From assembly GCA_029242715.1 (NCBI GenBank), contig JAQWTL010000033.1:1-64000 (forward strand): a stretch of 64,000 nucleotides of DNA. Direction: 5' to 3'. The position numbers were made by a program, and so were the translations under genes. Shown in pieces: positions 27,001 to 34,340 of the stretch. The DNA is from Phycisphaerales bacterium. Its GTDB lineage: Bacteria > Planctomycetota > Phycisphaerae > Phycisphaerales > SM1A02. Each line of letters begins with the position of its first letter. The stretch's first letter is position 1. Below the pieces are notes generated by a model. That model did not search any database. It saw nothing but the letters and a program-made list of their open reading frames with translations, and was not told the origin of the DNA.

Positions 27001-27337
27001 TCACGAGCGTGAGGCGATCAGACAACAGGTCAAGCCGGATGCCAGATTCGCCAGGCAGCAGTTCCATCGCTGGAAAACGAGCTGCCGCAATACCCAGATC
27101 TCGCAACTCCTCGATGGCTTCGTCAGCCTCATCGAGATGGGCTCGTACAAGGAGCACCGGACCGTCTCCAGAACCGTTGTTTCCGGCCATGCAAGCCGCC
27201 AATGCCATGGTGCTGGAGCCTGCACGGCCCTCGGCGCGCAGCCATCCCCCGCCGCGGAGTGCCTTGAGCAGGCCCACCACGCATTCATGGCGCAACAGCA
27301 TGTCACGCCTGTCGATCTTCCCGCCCGTCGTGCTCAT
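24050..27337 (-). CDS. mfd: Transcription-repair coupling factor
   Basis: Removes RNA polymerase stalled at DNA damage and recruits UvrA. The 1095 residues contain the UvrB-like N-terminal modules ([38 protein letters not shown]) and an RNA polymerase-interacting region with DYVVH-like [14 protein letters not shown] near residue 435. The RecG-like motor follows with Walker A G-D-V-G-F-G-K-T (about 581-588), [24 protein letters not shown] and HGQM, then a C-terminal D7 region. I chose the ATG at 27337, five bases after the ComEA-like stop; a TTG three codons upstream overlaps that stop. Confidence 0.96.
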   Translation of the reverse strand: MSTTGGKIDRRDMLLRHECVVGLLKALRGGGWLRAEGRAGSSTMALAACMAGNNGSGDGPVLLVRAHLDEADEAIEELRDLGIAAARFPAMELLPGESGIRLDLLSDRLTLVRQLGEQEPPQVVVAPITALMQAVPMRDGMDRIHRVVRQGDSVDPESLVTWMVDAGYARVKTVDAVGEFAVRGDIIDIYPGAGGPARLDFFGDVVESIHEIDLATMGSDRRLDRVDLVGAGEQFDLLSKEQGPDSNSLVSMLDANWRIMLDDWAEISEQARSYVERVSDDTGVFGLEDLQKQMLEIAGSVLAVEAVASGGDPSDLIRLPVDALPVFADQAGEAMVELGQLTTSTQVSVWLNNDGDRQRFEELLTEHVQDESIRDAIQRVPGYLHRGFTWDGKEAWVPYHELIHRYQVRRRVHRKDGVRAVDAFVDMQAGDFAVHREHGIASFLGLQLMGREQGELFQEEFLVLEFAKNARLYVPASEIELVQRYVGGFHGKPDRSILGGKRWQRQKIQAGESVRDLAHRMLQLQAVRAGRQGLACSADGEWQHEFEAAFPWEETPDQLAAIQAVKGDLEAAGPMDRLICGDVGFGKTEVAIRAAFKVVQEGRQVAVLVPTTVLAEQHGRTFATRFAGYPISVESLSRFRSRPQQQAILEGLSAGDVDVVIGTHRLLSQDVKFANLGLVIIDEEQRFGVDHKQRLVGLRATVDVLTMTATPIPRTLHMSMLGLRDISSLTTAPQDRRAVVTEVISWDARRLRDALRRELAREGQAFVVHNRVSDLQEVADEIRKLVPDARILTGHGQMKPAELEAVMLAFMRHEADILVSTTIIESGIDIPNANTMIINEADRFGLSDLHQLRGRVGRFKHRAYCYLLLPMTRTVNPDARKRLRAIENFSMLGAGFRIAMQDLEIRGTGNLLGPEQSGHIAAVGYEMYCQLLERAVRELKDEPVIDVDRTNVDLGLRGYLPSAYIPSESRRMDIYRRVARAESTDELDDVEQIVTSAYGALPPPADRLWDLARIRVLAARAGMLGIRRKEQDIICRTMDAPALERRLNGVPGTLRLVGRPDAEGICEIYWRPTPQTLKDANLATLRAVLRSRLDS

Positions 27338-27342
27338 TGAAT

Positions 27343-27696
27343 TCAATCAGCGCTCGTGAACAAGCCAGGCTCTGAACAAACGCCACCTGCTATCAGGGGA
27401 CGCAACCTCTCGATAGTACGCGGTCCGATGCCCTTGATGGCAATCAAGCCCTCAAGATCACCATTGATGCGCCCCTGGGTTCGTCCCATGACTATGCGAC
27501 GTGCAAGGACAGGACCGATACCCGGCAGCAACTGGAGCTCTGCCACCTCCGTGCGACCAAGGTCAAGCTGCCAACCCTTGGAGAAACCAGGCCCCGCCTC
27601 CGGCACCGGCACTCGAGCCGTACCCGCCAACAAGCCCAGCAATCCGATGGACAGAAACAGCATGCCGATCAATCTGTTGGTGCCGATGCCAGTCAC
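27343..27696 (-). CDS. ComEA-like helix-hairpin-helix protein
   Basis: A 117-residue protein with an N-terminal membrane anchor or signal (about 8-26) and two helix-hairpin-helix motifs: ELQLLPGIGPVLARRIV and GLIAIKGIGPRTIERLRP. ComEA-type proteins bind double-stranded DNA at the cell surface during natural transformation, and many bacteria carry short relatives of unclear role. The GTG start overlaps the preceding gene's stop as GTGA. mfd follows, so it is part of a three-gene unit. Confidence 0.82.
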   Translation of the reverse strand: MTGIGTNRLIGMLFLSIGLLGLLAGTARVPVPEAGPGFSKGWQLDLGRTEVAELQLLPGIGPVLARRIVMGRTQGRINGDLEGLIAIKGIGPRTIERLRPLIAGGVCSEPGLFTSAD

Positions 27697-29186
27697 GAGT
27701 CTGTCTTGGCAGGCATGACCACTTTGCCAAGTGGACGCATGAGCCGCTGGCGCAGACTGGCCATCTTCTTCAACACGGGCTTGGGCTGACCACCATCTGT
27801 CAACAGACCCGAACCCGTTGGAAGTGTCTGTTCATGATCGTAGAGATCGCTCCAGACGACCGCCTCTACAAATGGCTTGGACAGGAGCAGAGGAATGATC
27901 TGACCTCCCCATCGGCTTTGGCATTCCCTCGACCATGGGCTGTGCCACCACCCGGCCGCGGGATCGCAGACGTCATCCGGAACGCCCAACCCTGAAATGA
28001 TGAGCTTGGGCTCAAGATGGAGGAAGCGATCGACGTGACGACTGATCTCAAGGAGATCACGTGTCACCAAGCCACTGCGAGAGTCACCGAACAACATCCT
28101 CAAGCCGATGGCATCAAGCCTGATCCCCGCCTGCAACAACTGCTCGATGAAGACAATCGGTGGTACGCCTTCCCGGGCGTCGGCCAGGTATTCACCCCAG
28201 AGATGCGAGAGTTCCACCATGACACGGCGACCACGGTGCCCCTGACGAATGACCAATGCCAAAGTGCGAACCAGGTCGCTCATCTGCTTCAGTGTGAGCT
28301 GATAATCAAGATTCGTATTGACCCCCGAGATGATGCTGTACATCCCGATATTGTCGCCATACCGCTGTACGACAGCCTGTACATGGTCGTAGGCTCGATC
28401 GCACAGGCTACCGAAGTCCTTTCGACATGGATCCAGCCAGGCAGGCATCTGACCAGGCGCAAAGTTGAGCAAAGGTCCTGCAATCACCATGCGCTTTGCC
28501 TCGATCGCCCACTCCATCCATCGATCCACGGAAGACCAGTCGTAGACCCCTTCCTTTGGACAGATCAAGCCCCATTCCATGGGAATGCGCACCAGTGCAA
28601 ACTGTTGACTGACGAAGTCCCGCAGAGCCTTCCCATCACGCTGAGGCCAGATTGATGTACCGAAAGTAGCCCGTGAAGCAGGCCGCTCTTCAAATCGCCT
28701 GTGCAGCAGAATCTCAGCATGGGCCAACGCCAGATGCTCGGAAGCCTCCATCGCCAGCTCCAATGCTTCACGACCAAAGGCCGAGGCCTGCTGAGGATCT
28801 CGTGTCACCATGGCCCGCGTAAAGATGTGCCGAGCCTTCTCCACCATGGCCATGGATGGATGCTCTGCACTGAGATGCATCTGCCATGCTTCGGCCTGGG
28901 CCAGGAAAATGGCGATGCGGTGACGCGCCAGTTCCACATTCAGGATATATGGCGCTTCCCGATGTGGAAGCAAGCAGGTCTGCAAGGCCAGATGACCGGA
29001 CGGGCCCGCATCATGCAAGAGCGATAAGGCTGTTGGCCGAACACCGCGACGGTTGCAAGTGATCAGGCCATCGGCGAACTCGATCTCCCCGGGCACAACG
29101 ACATCGTCCCTGTCGAGCAACCGCGCATTATGCAACGGCCAATCGGAGGCAGGTCCCGAGTCGTCGAAAACGGCGAACTGGAGCAT
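27693..29186 (-). CDS. GH10-like (xylanase-fold) protein without the usual catalytic glutamates
   Basis: A 497-residue protein. An N-terminal beta-rich part (about 1-150) precedes a region like family 10 glycoside hydrolases: the MEWGLICPKEGVYDWSSVDRW segment fits the GH10 W-x-x-x-x-P-x-x-G-x-[FY]-x-[FW]-x-x-x-D motif, and IEAKRMVIAGPLLNF fits the next strand. At the acid/base site, where GH10 has W-D-V-V-N-E, this protein has Y-S-I-I-S-G. At the nucleophile site (I-T-E-L-D) it has I-S-G-L-G. It therefore looks like a catalytically dead or changed relative. No signal peptide is seen from the ATG at 29186; upstream in-frame starts would overlap purC's leader. Confidence 0.7.
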   Translation of the reverse strand: MLQFAVFDDSGPASDWPLHNARLLDRDDVVVPGEIEFADGLITCNRRGVRPTALSLLHDAGPSGHLALQTCLLPHREAPYILNVELARHRIAIFLAQAEAWQMHLSAEHPSMAMVEKARHIFTRAMVTRDPQQASAFGREALELAMEASEHLALAHAEILLHRRFEERPASRATFGTSIWPQRDGKALRDFVSQQFALVRIPMEWGLICPKEGVYDWSSVDRWMEWAIEAKRMVIAGPLLNFAPGQMPAWLDPCRKDFGSLCDRAYDHVQAVVQRYGDNIGMYSIISGVNTNLDYQLTLKQMSDLVRTLALVIRQGHRGRRVMVELSHLWGEYLADAREGVPPIVFIEQLLQAGIRLDAIGLRMLFGDSRSGLVTRDLLEISRHVDRFLHLEPKLIISGLGVPDDVCDPAAGWWHSPWSRECQSRWGGQIIPLLLSKPFVEAVVWSDLYDHEQTLPTGSGLLTDGGQPKPVLKKMASLRQRLMRPLGKVVMPAKTDS

Positions 29187-29342
29187 CGCTGGGGAAAACC
29201 TGTTTATTGAAGCTGAATAACAACCAATAGCCGCACGAACACGGTTCACCATGATAGCCGGACCGTGGCCAGAGGCCCTGATCCTGCTACACTTCGCTCT
29301 CACTCAGACAACTTCCAATTACACCCCCATCGGAAGGACCCG

Positions 29343-30293
29343 ATGATGAGCATGACCACATCAGCAGCCGTATATGACACTGATCTCCCCCTCCCAGGCC
29401 GCCGCCAGGGCAAGGTTCGAGATATCTATGACGTTCCCGCAACACCCGGTCACCCCCCATCGCTCCTGATCGTGGCCAGCGACCGCATCAGTGCCTTTGA
29501 TGTCGTTCTGCCGACGCCCATTCCTGGCAAGGGCAAAGCCCTGACCCGTATCAGCACGGAATGGTTCTCCTGGATCCGTGAACAGAACATCATTTCCGAC
29601 CATCTCCTTTCCACCACGCCAGATGATGTACCAGGTCTGAATGAATCCCATAGGCCCAGTGTGGAAGGCCGCATGATGCTGGGACGTGCCGCTCAGGTCG
29701 TTCCAATTGAATGCGTTGTTCGTGGATACATCACTGGAAGCGGATGGAAGGAATATCTGCAGGATGGCACCGTTTGCGGCATCAAGCTGCCAGAAGGCCT
29801 TCAGCAGTGCGACCAGCTTCCCGAGCCGATCTTTACCCCCGCTACCAAGGCCACCGAAGGCCATGATGAAAACATTGATTTCGAGACGGCCTGCGGAATC
29901 GCCGGCACTGATGTGATGACTCGACTCCGGGATGTTTCACTTGAAATCTACAACCGTGCCGTCGAATACGCTCGCCCACGAGGCCTGATTCTGGCGGATA
30001 CGAAATTCGAGTTCGGCTTCGCGCTGGACGAATCCGGCCAGCCAACAGATGAACTGCTCCTTGTGGACGAGATCCTGACGCCCGACTCCAGTCGCTATTG
30101 GCCCGCTGAAAACTATGAGCCGGGCCGCGACCAGGAATCTTTCGACAAGCAGTACATCCGAAACTGGCTGCAGGACATCTGTGACCGGGGCGAATGGGAC
30201 AAGACCCCTCCGGGACCTGGCCTTCCAGAGGATGTCATCACCAATTCGCTGGCACGTTATGACGAAGCAAGTCAAAGACTCTTTGGCAGCTGA
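29343..30293 (+). CDS. purC: SAICAR synthetase
   Basis: Phosphoribosylaminoimidazole-succinocarboxamide synthase of de novo purine synthesis (CAIR + Asp + ATP). The 316 residues carry GRRQGKVRDIYDVP, VASDRISAFDVVLPTPIPGKG, ECVVRGYITGSGWKEY, FTPATKA, GLILADTKFEFGF, LVDEILTPDSSRYW and SFDKQYIRNWL, typical of the long form. GGAAGGA precedes the ATG at 29343. A longer in-frame version starting at 29265 lacks conserved sequence. It is monocistronic, divergent from the GH10-like gene and convergent with folD. Confidence 0.96.
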   Translation: MMSMTTSAAVYDTDLPLPGRRQGKVRDIYDVPATPGHPPSLLIVASDRISAFDVVLPTPIPGKGKALTRISTEWFSWIREQNIISDHLLSTTPDDVPGLNESHRPSVEGRMMLGRAAQVVPIECVVRGYITGSGWKEYLQDGTVCGIKLPEGLQQCDQLPEPIFTPATKATEGHDENIDFETACGIAGTDVMTRLRDVSLEIYNRAVEYARPRGLILADTKFEFGFALDESGQPTDELLLVDEILTPDSSRYWPAENYEPGRDQESFDKQYIRNWLQDICDRGEWDKTPPGPGLPEDVITNSLARYDEASQRLFGS

Positions 30294-30318
30294 GTAGACA
30301 ATCTGCTCATCAACTGGA

Positions 30319-31194
30319 TTAAAGCATCCGCTCGGCGGCATCAACCGTGTTGCGCAGCAACATGGCAACTGTCACCGGACCGACCCCGCCTGGTACCGGT
30401 GATAACCAGCCAGCTACTTCCTGAACAGCCTCGAAGTCGACATCCCCAACAGTTTTCTTGCGACCGGTCTCTGGGTCCATCACACGCGTGATGCCTACGT
30501 CGATGACGATGGCTCCGGGTTGGACCATGTCTGCCTGCACGAGCCCAGGTTTGCCCACGGCGGAAATGATCACATCTGCAGCACGGCAATGCGCCTTGAT
30601 GTCAGGTGTATGGATATTGGTCGAGATGACGGTTGCTTCGGCCCTCATGAGCAGTACCGCCACTGGCTTGCCGACGATGTTGCTGGCACCGATGCAGACC
30701 ACCAGTTTGCCGGGCAGGTCGATGCCGGTGGATTCAATGAGCGTCATCGTTGCAAGGGCCGTACAGGGAACTAGGCTGCGTCGCCCATAGAGAACGTTGC
30801 CGATATTGGCGGGATTGACCCCCTCCACATCCTTGCTCGAATCAATGCGTGACTGCACCAGTTCCGTGTCGACACCACCCGGAAGGGGAAGGTGCATCAT
30901 GATCGCCGCAACCGCATCATCCGCATTCAACCTGTCTATGAGAGACAGAATGTCAGCCTGTGTGGCATTGCCGGGCAACTCGTGCAGTCGATAGTCAATT
31001 CCCACTTCGGCACACATCCGGGCCTGATTCGAGGCGTAGACGCTGCCTGATTGGTTGGCACCGACAATCAAGGCATCCAGGCTGGCATGCCGACCTGATG
31101 CACTCAGGGCTGCAGTACGCAGCGAGAGCGATTCTCTCACCTCCGCAGCGATGGCCCTGCCATCGAGGATTCGGCCTGTCTGCGATTCGTTCAT
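30319..31194 (-). CDS. folD: FolD-like methylene-THF dehydrogenase/cyclohydrolase with altered catalytic lysine
   Basis: Interconverts methylene-, methenyl- and formyl-tetrahydrofolate. The 291 residues align end to end with FolD: NADP site G-A-S-N-I-V-G-K-P, A-V-G-K-P-G, D-V-G-I, and the closing PVPGGVGPVTVAMLL. The active-site segment reads G-S-V-Y53-A-S-N-Q57-A-R, where E. coli has Q-I-Y50-V-A-S-K54-R-K, so the cyclohydrolase lysine is Gln. H-L-P-L-P replaces Q-L-P-L-P, and K-D-V-E-G replaces K-D-V-D-G. The ATG at 31194 has GGAGGGG upstream; a TTG seven codons earlier is an alternative. Confidence 0.88.
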   Translation of the reverse strand: MNESQTGRILDGRAIAAEVRESLSLRTAALSASGRHASLDALIVGANQSGSVYASNQARMCAEVGIDYRLHELPGNATQADILSLIDRLNADDAVAAIMMHLPLPGGVDTELVQSRIDSSKDVEGVNPANIGNVLYGRRSLVPCTALATMTLIESTGIDLPGKLVVCIGASNIVGKPVAVLLMRAEATVISTNIHTPDIKAHCRAADVIISAVGKPGLVQADMVQPGAIVIDVGITRVMDPETGRKKTVGDVDFEAVQEVAGWLSPVPGGVGPVTVAMLLRNTVDAAERML

Positions 31195-31242
31195 CGGGAA
31201 AGGATACCCCTCCAACCACGAGGCTGCCCTACACTGTGTCTC

Positions 31243-32052
31243 ATGGCTTCAGATTCCTATCTCGTCGTCATCAGCGTCGGCAACACCCGGACGCACATTG
31301 CCTCTGTCGAAGGCGAGGCCTGTGGTGCGCCAAGCAGCTTTGCCAATGATGATCTGGCAGGTGCGGTGAGCCGAGTCGTGGATCTCTGGGGCCGAAGAAC
31401 TCAGGAAAGTTCTGGCTCGATCCTGATGGCCGATGTCAATGAACCGGTTGCCTTGAGGCTGGCGTCCGCAATCACGGGCCAACTTTCAGAAGAGGTCTAC
31501 CGCATCGGCAACGATATCCCCATCCCGATGATGGTCCGTCTCGATCCAGAAACCATCACAGGAACAGATCGCCTGCTGAACGCACTGGCGGCCTGGGAAT
31601 CCGTGAAGCAAGCCTGCATCATCGTGGACAGCGGCACGGCCGTGACTGTCGACTTCGTTGATGGTGAAGGCACCTTCCACGGTGGCGCGATTGCACCAGG
31701 TGCCTCCATGCAGTTACGAGCGATGCACGAGTACACCGATGCCCTTCCTGAAGTCGAATTCTGCAGCCCGCAAAGCGGTGCCTTTGGAAAATCAACTGCA
31801 GAAGCAATGATCCTCGGAGTGTTCGCTGGAATTCGCGGGCTTGTCTGGCGACTCGTCGAGCAGTATGCCGGTGAGTACGGCGCCTACCCGATGGTGATTG
31901 CAACAGGCGGTGATGCCGAGACGATCTTCGGCGACGACGAACTGATCGACCGCGTCGTTCCCAATCTGACTCTGATTGGAATTGCTGCCTGTGCACGAAA
32001 TGCCCTGGCTGGCGAAACGCCCGATGCCAGTGACGACGCCTCATCAAGTTGA
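31243..32052 (+). CDS. coaX: Type III pantothenate kinase (CoaX)
   Basis: First step of coenzyme A synthesis; an ASKHA-fold kinase of 269 residues. Motifs seen are S-V-G-N-T-R-T near the N-terminus, G-T-D-R-L-L-N-A near residue 107, V-D-S-G-T-A-V-T-V-D near 127, G-G-A-I-A-P-G near 147, G-K-S-T-A-E-A-M near 183 and A-T-G-G-D-A near 223. The first motif is D-x-G-N-T in characterised CoaX, so the Asp is Ser here. The remaining motifs support function. The end overlaps the next gene by up to 29 bases. Confidence 0.88.
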   Translation: MASDSYLVVISVGNTRTHIASVEGEACGAPSSFANDDLAGAVSRVVDLWGRRTQESSGSILMADVNEPVALRLASAITGQLSEEVYRIGNDIPIPMMVRLDPETITGTDRLLNALAAWESVKQACIIVDSGTAVTVDFVDGEGTFHGGAIAPGASMQLRAMHEYTDALPEVEFCSPQSGAFGKSTAEAMILGVFAGIRGLVWRLVEQYAGEYGAYPMVIATGGDAETIFGDDELIDRVVPNLTLIGIAACARNALAGETPDASDDASSS

Positions 32053-33031
32053 ACAACCCGTGACAAAGACCCCCTGTCGCGTTGCCGCCTTGACGCCGCC
32101 TGCCCCAGGCGCCGTTTCCATCCTGCAATTGCATGGTGATATCGACCCGGTACTCCAGTCCATAACCGGTCGATCCCAATGGACTGTTGGAGAGATTCGC
32201 CTGTGTGATCTGGCTGGAATTGATCGAGGCCTGGTTTCGATTCCCGCCGCGGATACGGCACAAGTCATGCCGCATGGCGGCATTCGAATTCGCCAACGAC
32301 TACTGGAGGCCATCACCCGCTCCGGTGCCAGCCTGGATACCTCGATGACTCCTGCTGAACTCTTTCCAGAAGCCCGGGATCTGATTGAAGCCAGCGCGAT
32401 GCAAGTCATGACACAGGCGGCCAGCCCTCTGGCCATTGACCTTCTGTTGCAGCAATCGGAGCGATGGGCAGATTGTGTCAAGTGGACAGAGCAGGACGAA
32501 TCACGCTCGAAACGGTTGAACCGACTCATCGAGCCACCCAATGTCGTGATCTGCGGTCCAGCCAACATCGGAAAGAGCTCACTGCTCAATACACTCGCTG
32601 GCCGCGATGTCGCCATCGCCGTGGATCAACCCGGAACCACACGCGACTATGTTTCCGGACTCGTTGAACTCGGTGGACTGACTGTCCGTTGGCACGACAC
32701 ACCTGGACAAAGAGACACCGGTGACCAGATCGAGCGTGACGCGATTGAACGTTCAGATCGATTGATCACAGAAGCCGACATGCTCATATCGACCCGTGAC
32801 ATGGGATCCAAATGGCACACGCTCGAACGGCAGCCGGACTTGCTCCTGTCGCTACGGTGCGATCTCGGTCTGTGCCAGGATGCAGATGTCTGCGTGTCCT
32901 CTGTTACTGGCGAAGGCCTCATTGAACTGGTCGAATGTGTTCGGGAACATCTTGTTCCCATTGCCGACCTGGGATCGACCCGCCCCTGGCGATTTCCGGG
33001 CCTTGAAGTCCCGGGGGCACTCAACGGCTGA
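32024..33031 (+). CDS. Divergent MnmE/TrmE-like GTPase, shortened
   Basis: MnmE with MnmG modifies wobble uridine of tRNAs. This product of about 335 residues keeps a shortened N-terminal domain (V-A-A-L-T-P-P-A-P-G-A near the start, M-P-H-G-G near residue 80) and a G domain: N-I-G-K-S-S-L-L-N (G1), D-Q-P-G-T-T-R-D-Y (G2), D-T-P-G-Q-R-D-T-G (G3) and S-S-V-T-G-E-G (G5). The G4 N-K-x-D is replaced by L-R-C-D, and the C-terminal C-(I/L/V)-G-K carrying the catalytic Cys is absent. True MnmE has about 450 residues. Start uncertain: ATG 32024 or GTG 32060. Confidence 0.78.
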   Translation: MPVTTPHQVEQPVTKTPCRVAALTPPAPGAVSILQLHGDIDPVLQSITGRSQWTVGEIRLCDLAGIDRGLVSIPAADTAQVMPHGGIRIRQRLLEAITRSGASLDTSMTPAELFPEARDLIEASAMQVMTQAASPLAIDLLLQQSERWADCVKWTEQDESRSKRLNRLIEPPNVVICGPANIGKSSLLNTLAGRDVAIAVDQPGTTRDYVSGLVELGGLTVRWHDTPGQRDTGDQIERDAIERSDRLITEADMLISTRDMGSKWHTLERQPDLLLSLRCDLGLCQDADVCVSSVTGEGLIELVECVREHLVPIADLGSTRPWRFPGLEVPGALNG

Positions 33032-33164
33032 TCCGAGTCTCAAGCACCTGTGAGTGCGTGAACAATCGAGAATACAACCGATTCAATCGGGTTCTGGTTG
33101 ATCTGTTCAGCAAGTGATTGTCTACTGGATGATGGCCAGGCAACTGGCCAGGAGAGAGAAGACT

Positions 33165-34178
33165 GTGTCGCGATTGATTGCTTCAACCATCGTGATGATC
33201 ACCTTGTTGCTGACGACCGGTGCAACGGCTGGCGAATATGGTGCCTGCTGCCTGCCTGATGACAGTTGCATCGATTTACCCGTCGATGTTCCCTTCGATG
33301 GCCAAGTGATCTGCGAGACAGCCCTTCAAGGTATCTGGCTGGGTGATGGCACCAGTTGCAAGACGAACAGTTGCCAGAGTGGCGCGTGCTGTTTCATGGA
33401 CATCGAATGCGAGGACTTCTGGAGTCAACAGGACTGTGAGTCCGCTGGCGGCGTGTTCCTGGGCGAACTCTCCATGTGCGAGAACGAAGGCAGCTACTGC
33501 CGGGATGATCTCGGCGCCTGCTGTGTGGAGTACGAGATCTGCTACGACTTGATCTCCCAGGACGAGTGTTCATCGATGGGCGGTGAGTTCTTCGGCATCG
33601 ACTCTACCTGCAACGAGGATGCGCCATGGTGCATCATCCTGTTCGGCGCCTGCTGCTTCGGCGAGTACTGCCTGGAACTCGTGGAGGAAGACGAGTGCGA
33701 ACTCTCTGGTGGGACCTTCTGGTATGGGCCCTGTGATGAATTCACGGATGTCCCGGAATGTGTGGCCAGTCCTCGAGGCGCCTGCTGTGTCAATGACATC
33801 AACTGCGAAACGGATGTGACGGAACTCGAGTGCGACCAGATGAATGGGCTGTATTACGGGGACGACTCCACCGAGTGCCATCCCACATGTGCGGTGAACG
33901 TCTATGGCGCCTGTTGCCTTGATGATGGCTGCAGCTACATGCCCGACTTCCTCTGCCTGGTCTCAGAGGGCACGTTCTTACCAGGTGAATACTGCAGTCC
34001 GGATCCATGCCAGACCTGCGATGGCGACCTTAATGGTGACGGCAACATCAATGTGAATGATCTGCTCGCACTGCTGGCCGCCTTCGGGCAGAACGATGCC
34101 GGCGACTGCGATGGTGATGGTGACACGGATGTGAATGATGTGCTGTTCCTGATCAACGCCTGGGGCGATTGTCCGTAA
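33165..34178 (+). CDS. Secreted Cys-rich GACC-repeat protein with dockerin-like C-terminus
   Basis: A 337-residue exported protein of unknown function. A signal peptide (about 1-22, ending ATAG) is followed by six repeats of about 40 residues. Each begins G-A-C-C, has about six Cys and an inner D/E-C-x-x-x-x-G-x-x-x-G pattern, so a disulphide-bonded rod is likely. The C-terminus has two EF-hand-like dockerin repeats (D-L-N-G-D-G-N-I-N-V-N-D and D-G-D-G-D-T-D-V-N-D) and ends A-W-G-D-C-P. I chose the GTG at 33165 because AGGAG lies ten bases before it and the signal peptide is clean. A seventh repeat occurs in the next gene. Confidence 0.82.
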   Translation: MSRLIASTIVMITLLLTTGATAGEYGACCLPDDSCIDLPVDVPFDGQVICETALQGIWLGDGTSCKTNSCQSGACCFMDIECEDFWSQQDCESAGGVFLGELSMCENEGSYCRDDLGACCVEYEICYDLISQDECSSMGGEFFGIDSTCNEDAPWCIILFGACCFGEYCLELVEEDECELSGGTFWYGPCDEFTDVPECVASPRGACCVNDINCETDVTELECDQMNGLYYGDDSTECHPTCAVNVYGACCLDDGCSYMPDFLCLVSEGTFLPGEYCSPDPCQTCDGDLNGDGNINVNDLLALLAAFGQNDAGDCDGDGDTDVNDVLFLINAWGDCP

Positions 34179-34237
34179 CCCCCCCCCAGACACACCCCAC
34201 ACATCCCCCTCACACACAGCCCACTAAACCACAGCAC

Positions 34238-34253
34238 CCCCGTCTTCACGGGG
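34238..34253 (+). terminator. Terminator after the GACC-repeat gene
   Basis: CCCCGT (34238-34243) and ACGGGG (34248-34253) with loop CTTC, then TTGTTGTTCGTTC. The same stem and loop, in a longer perfect form, recurs after the next gene (36533-36564). Confidence 0.7.
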
Positions 34254-34340
34254 TTGTTGTTCGTTCACTGTTGAACTATTGACGTATTACGCTCTAATGG
34301 GTCCTCGGCGGCCCTGGGTCGTCAATAGGAGCAGTCGGCC

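Noticed and set aside
30290-30312. Terminator between purC and folD
   Set aside because: Only a broken six- to seven-pair hairpin without a T-run; too weak to list.
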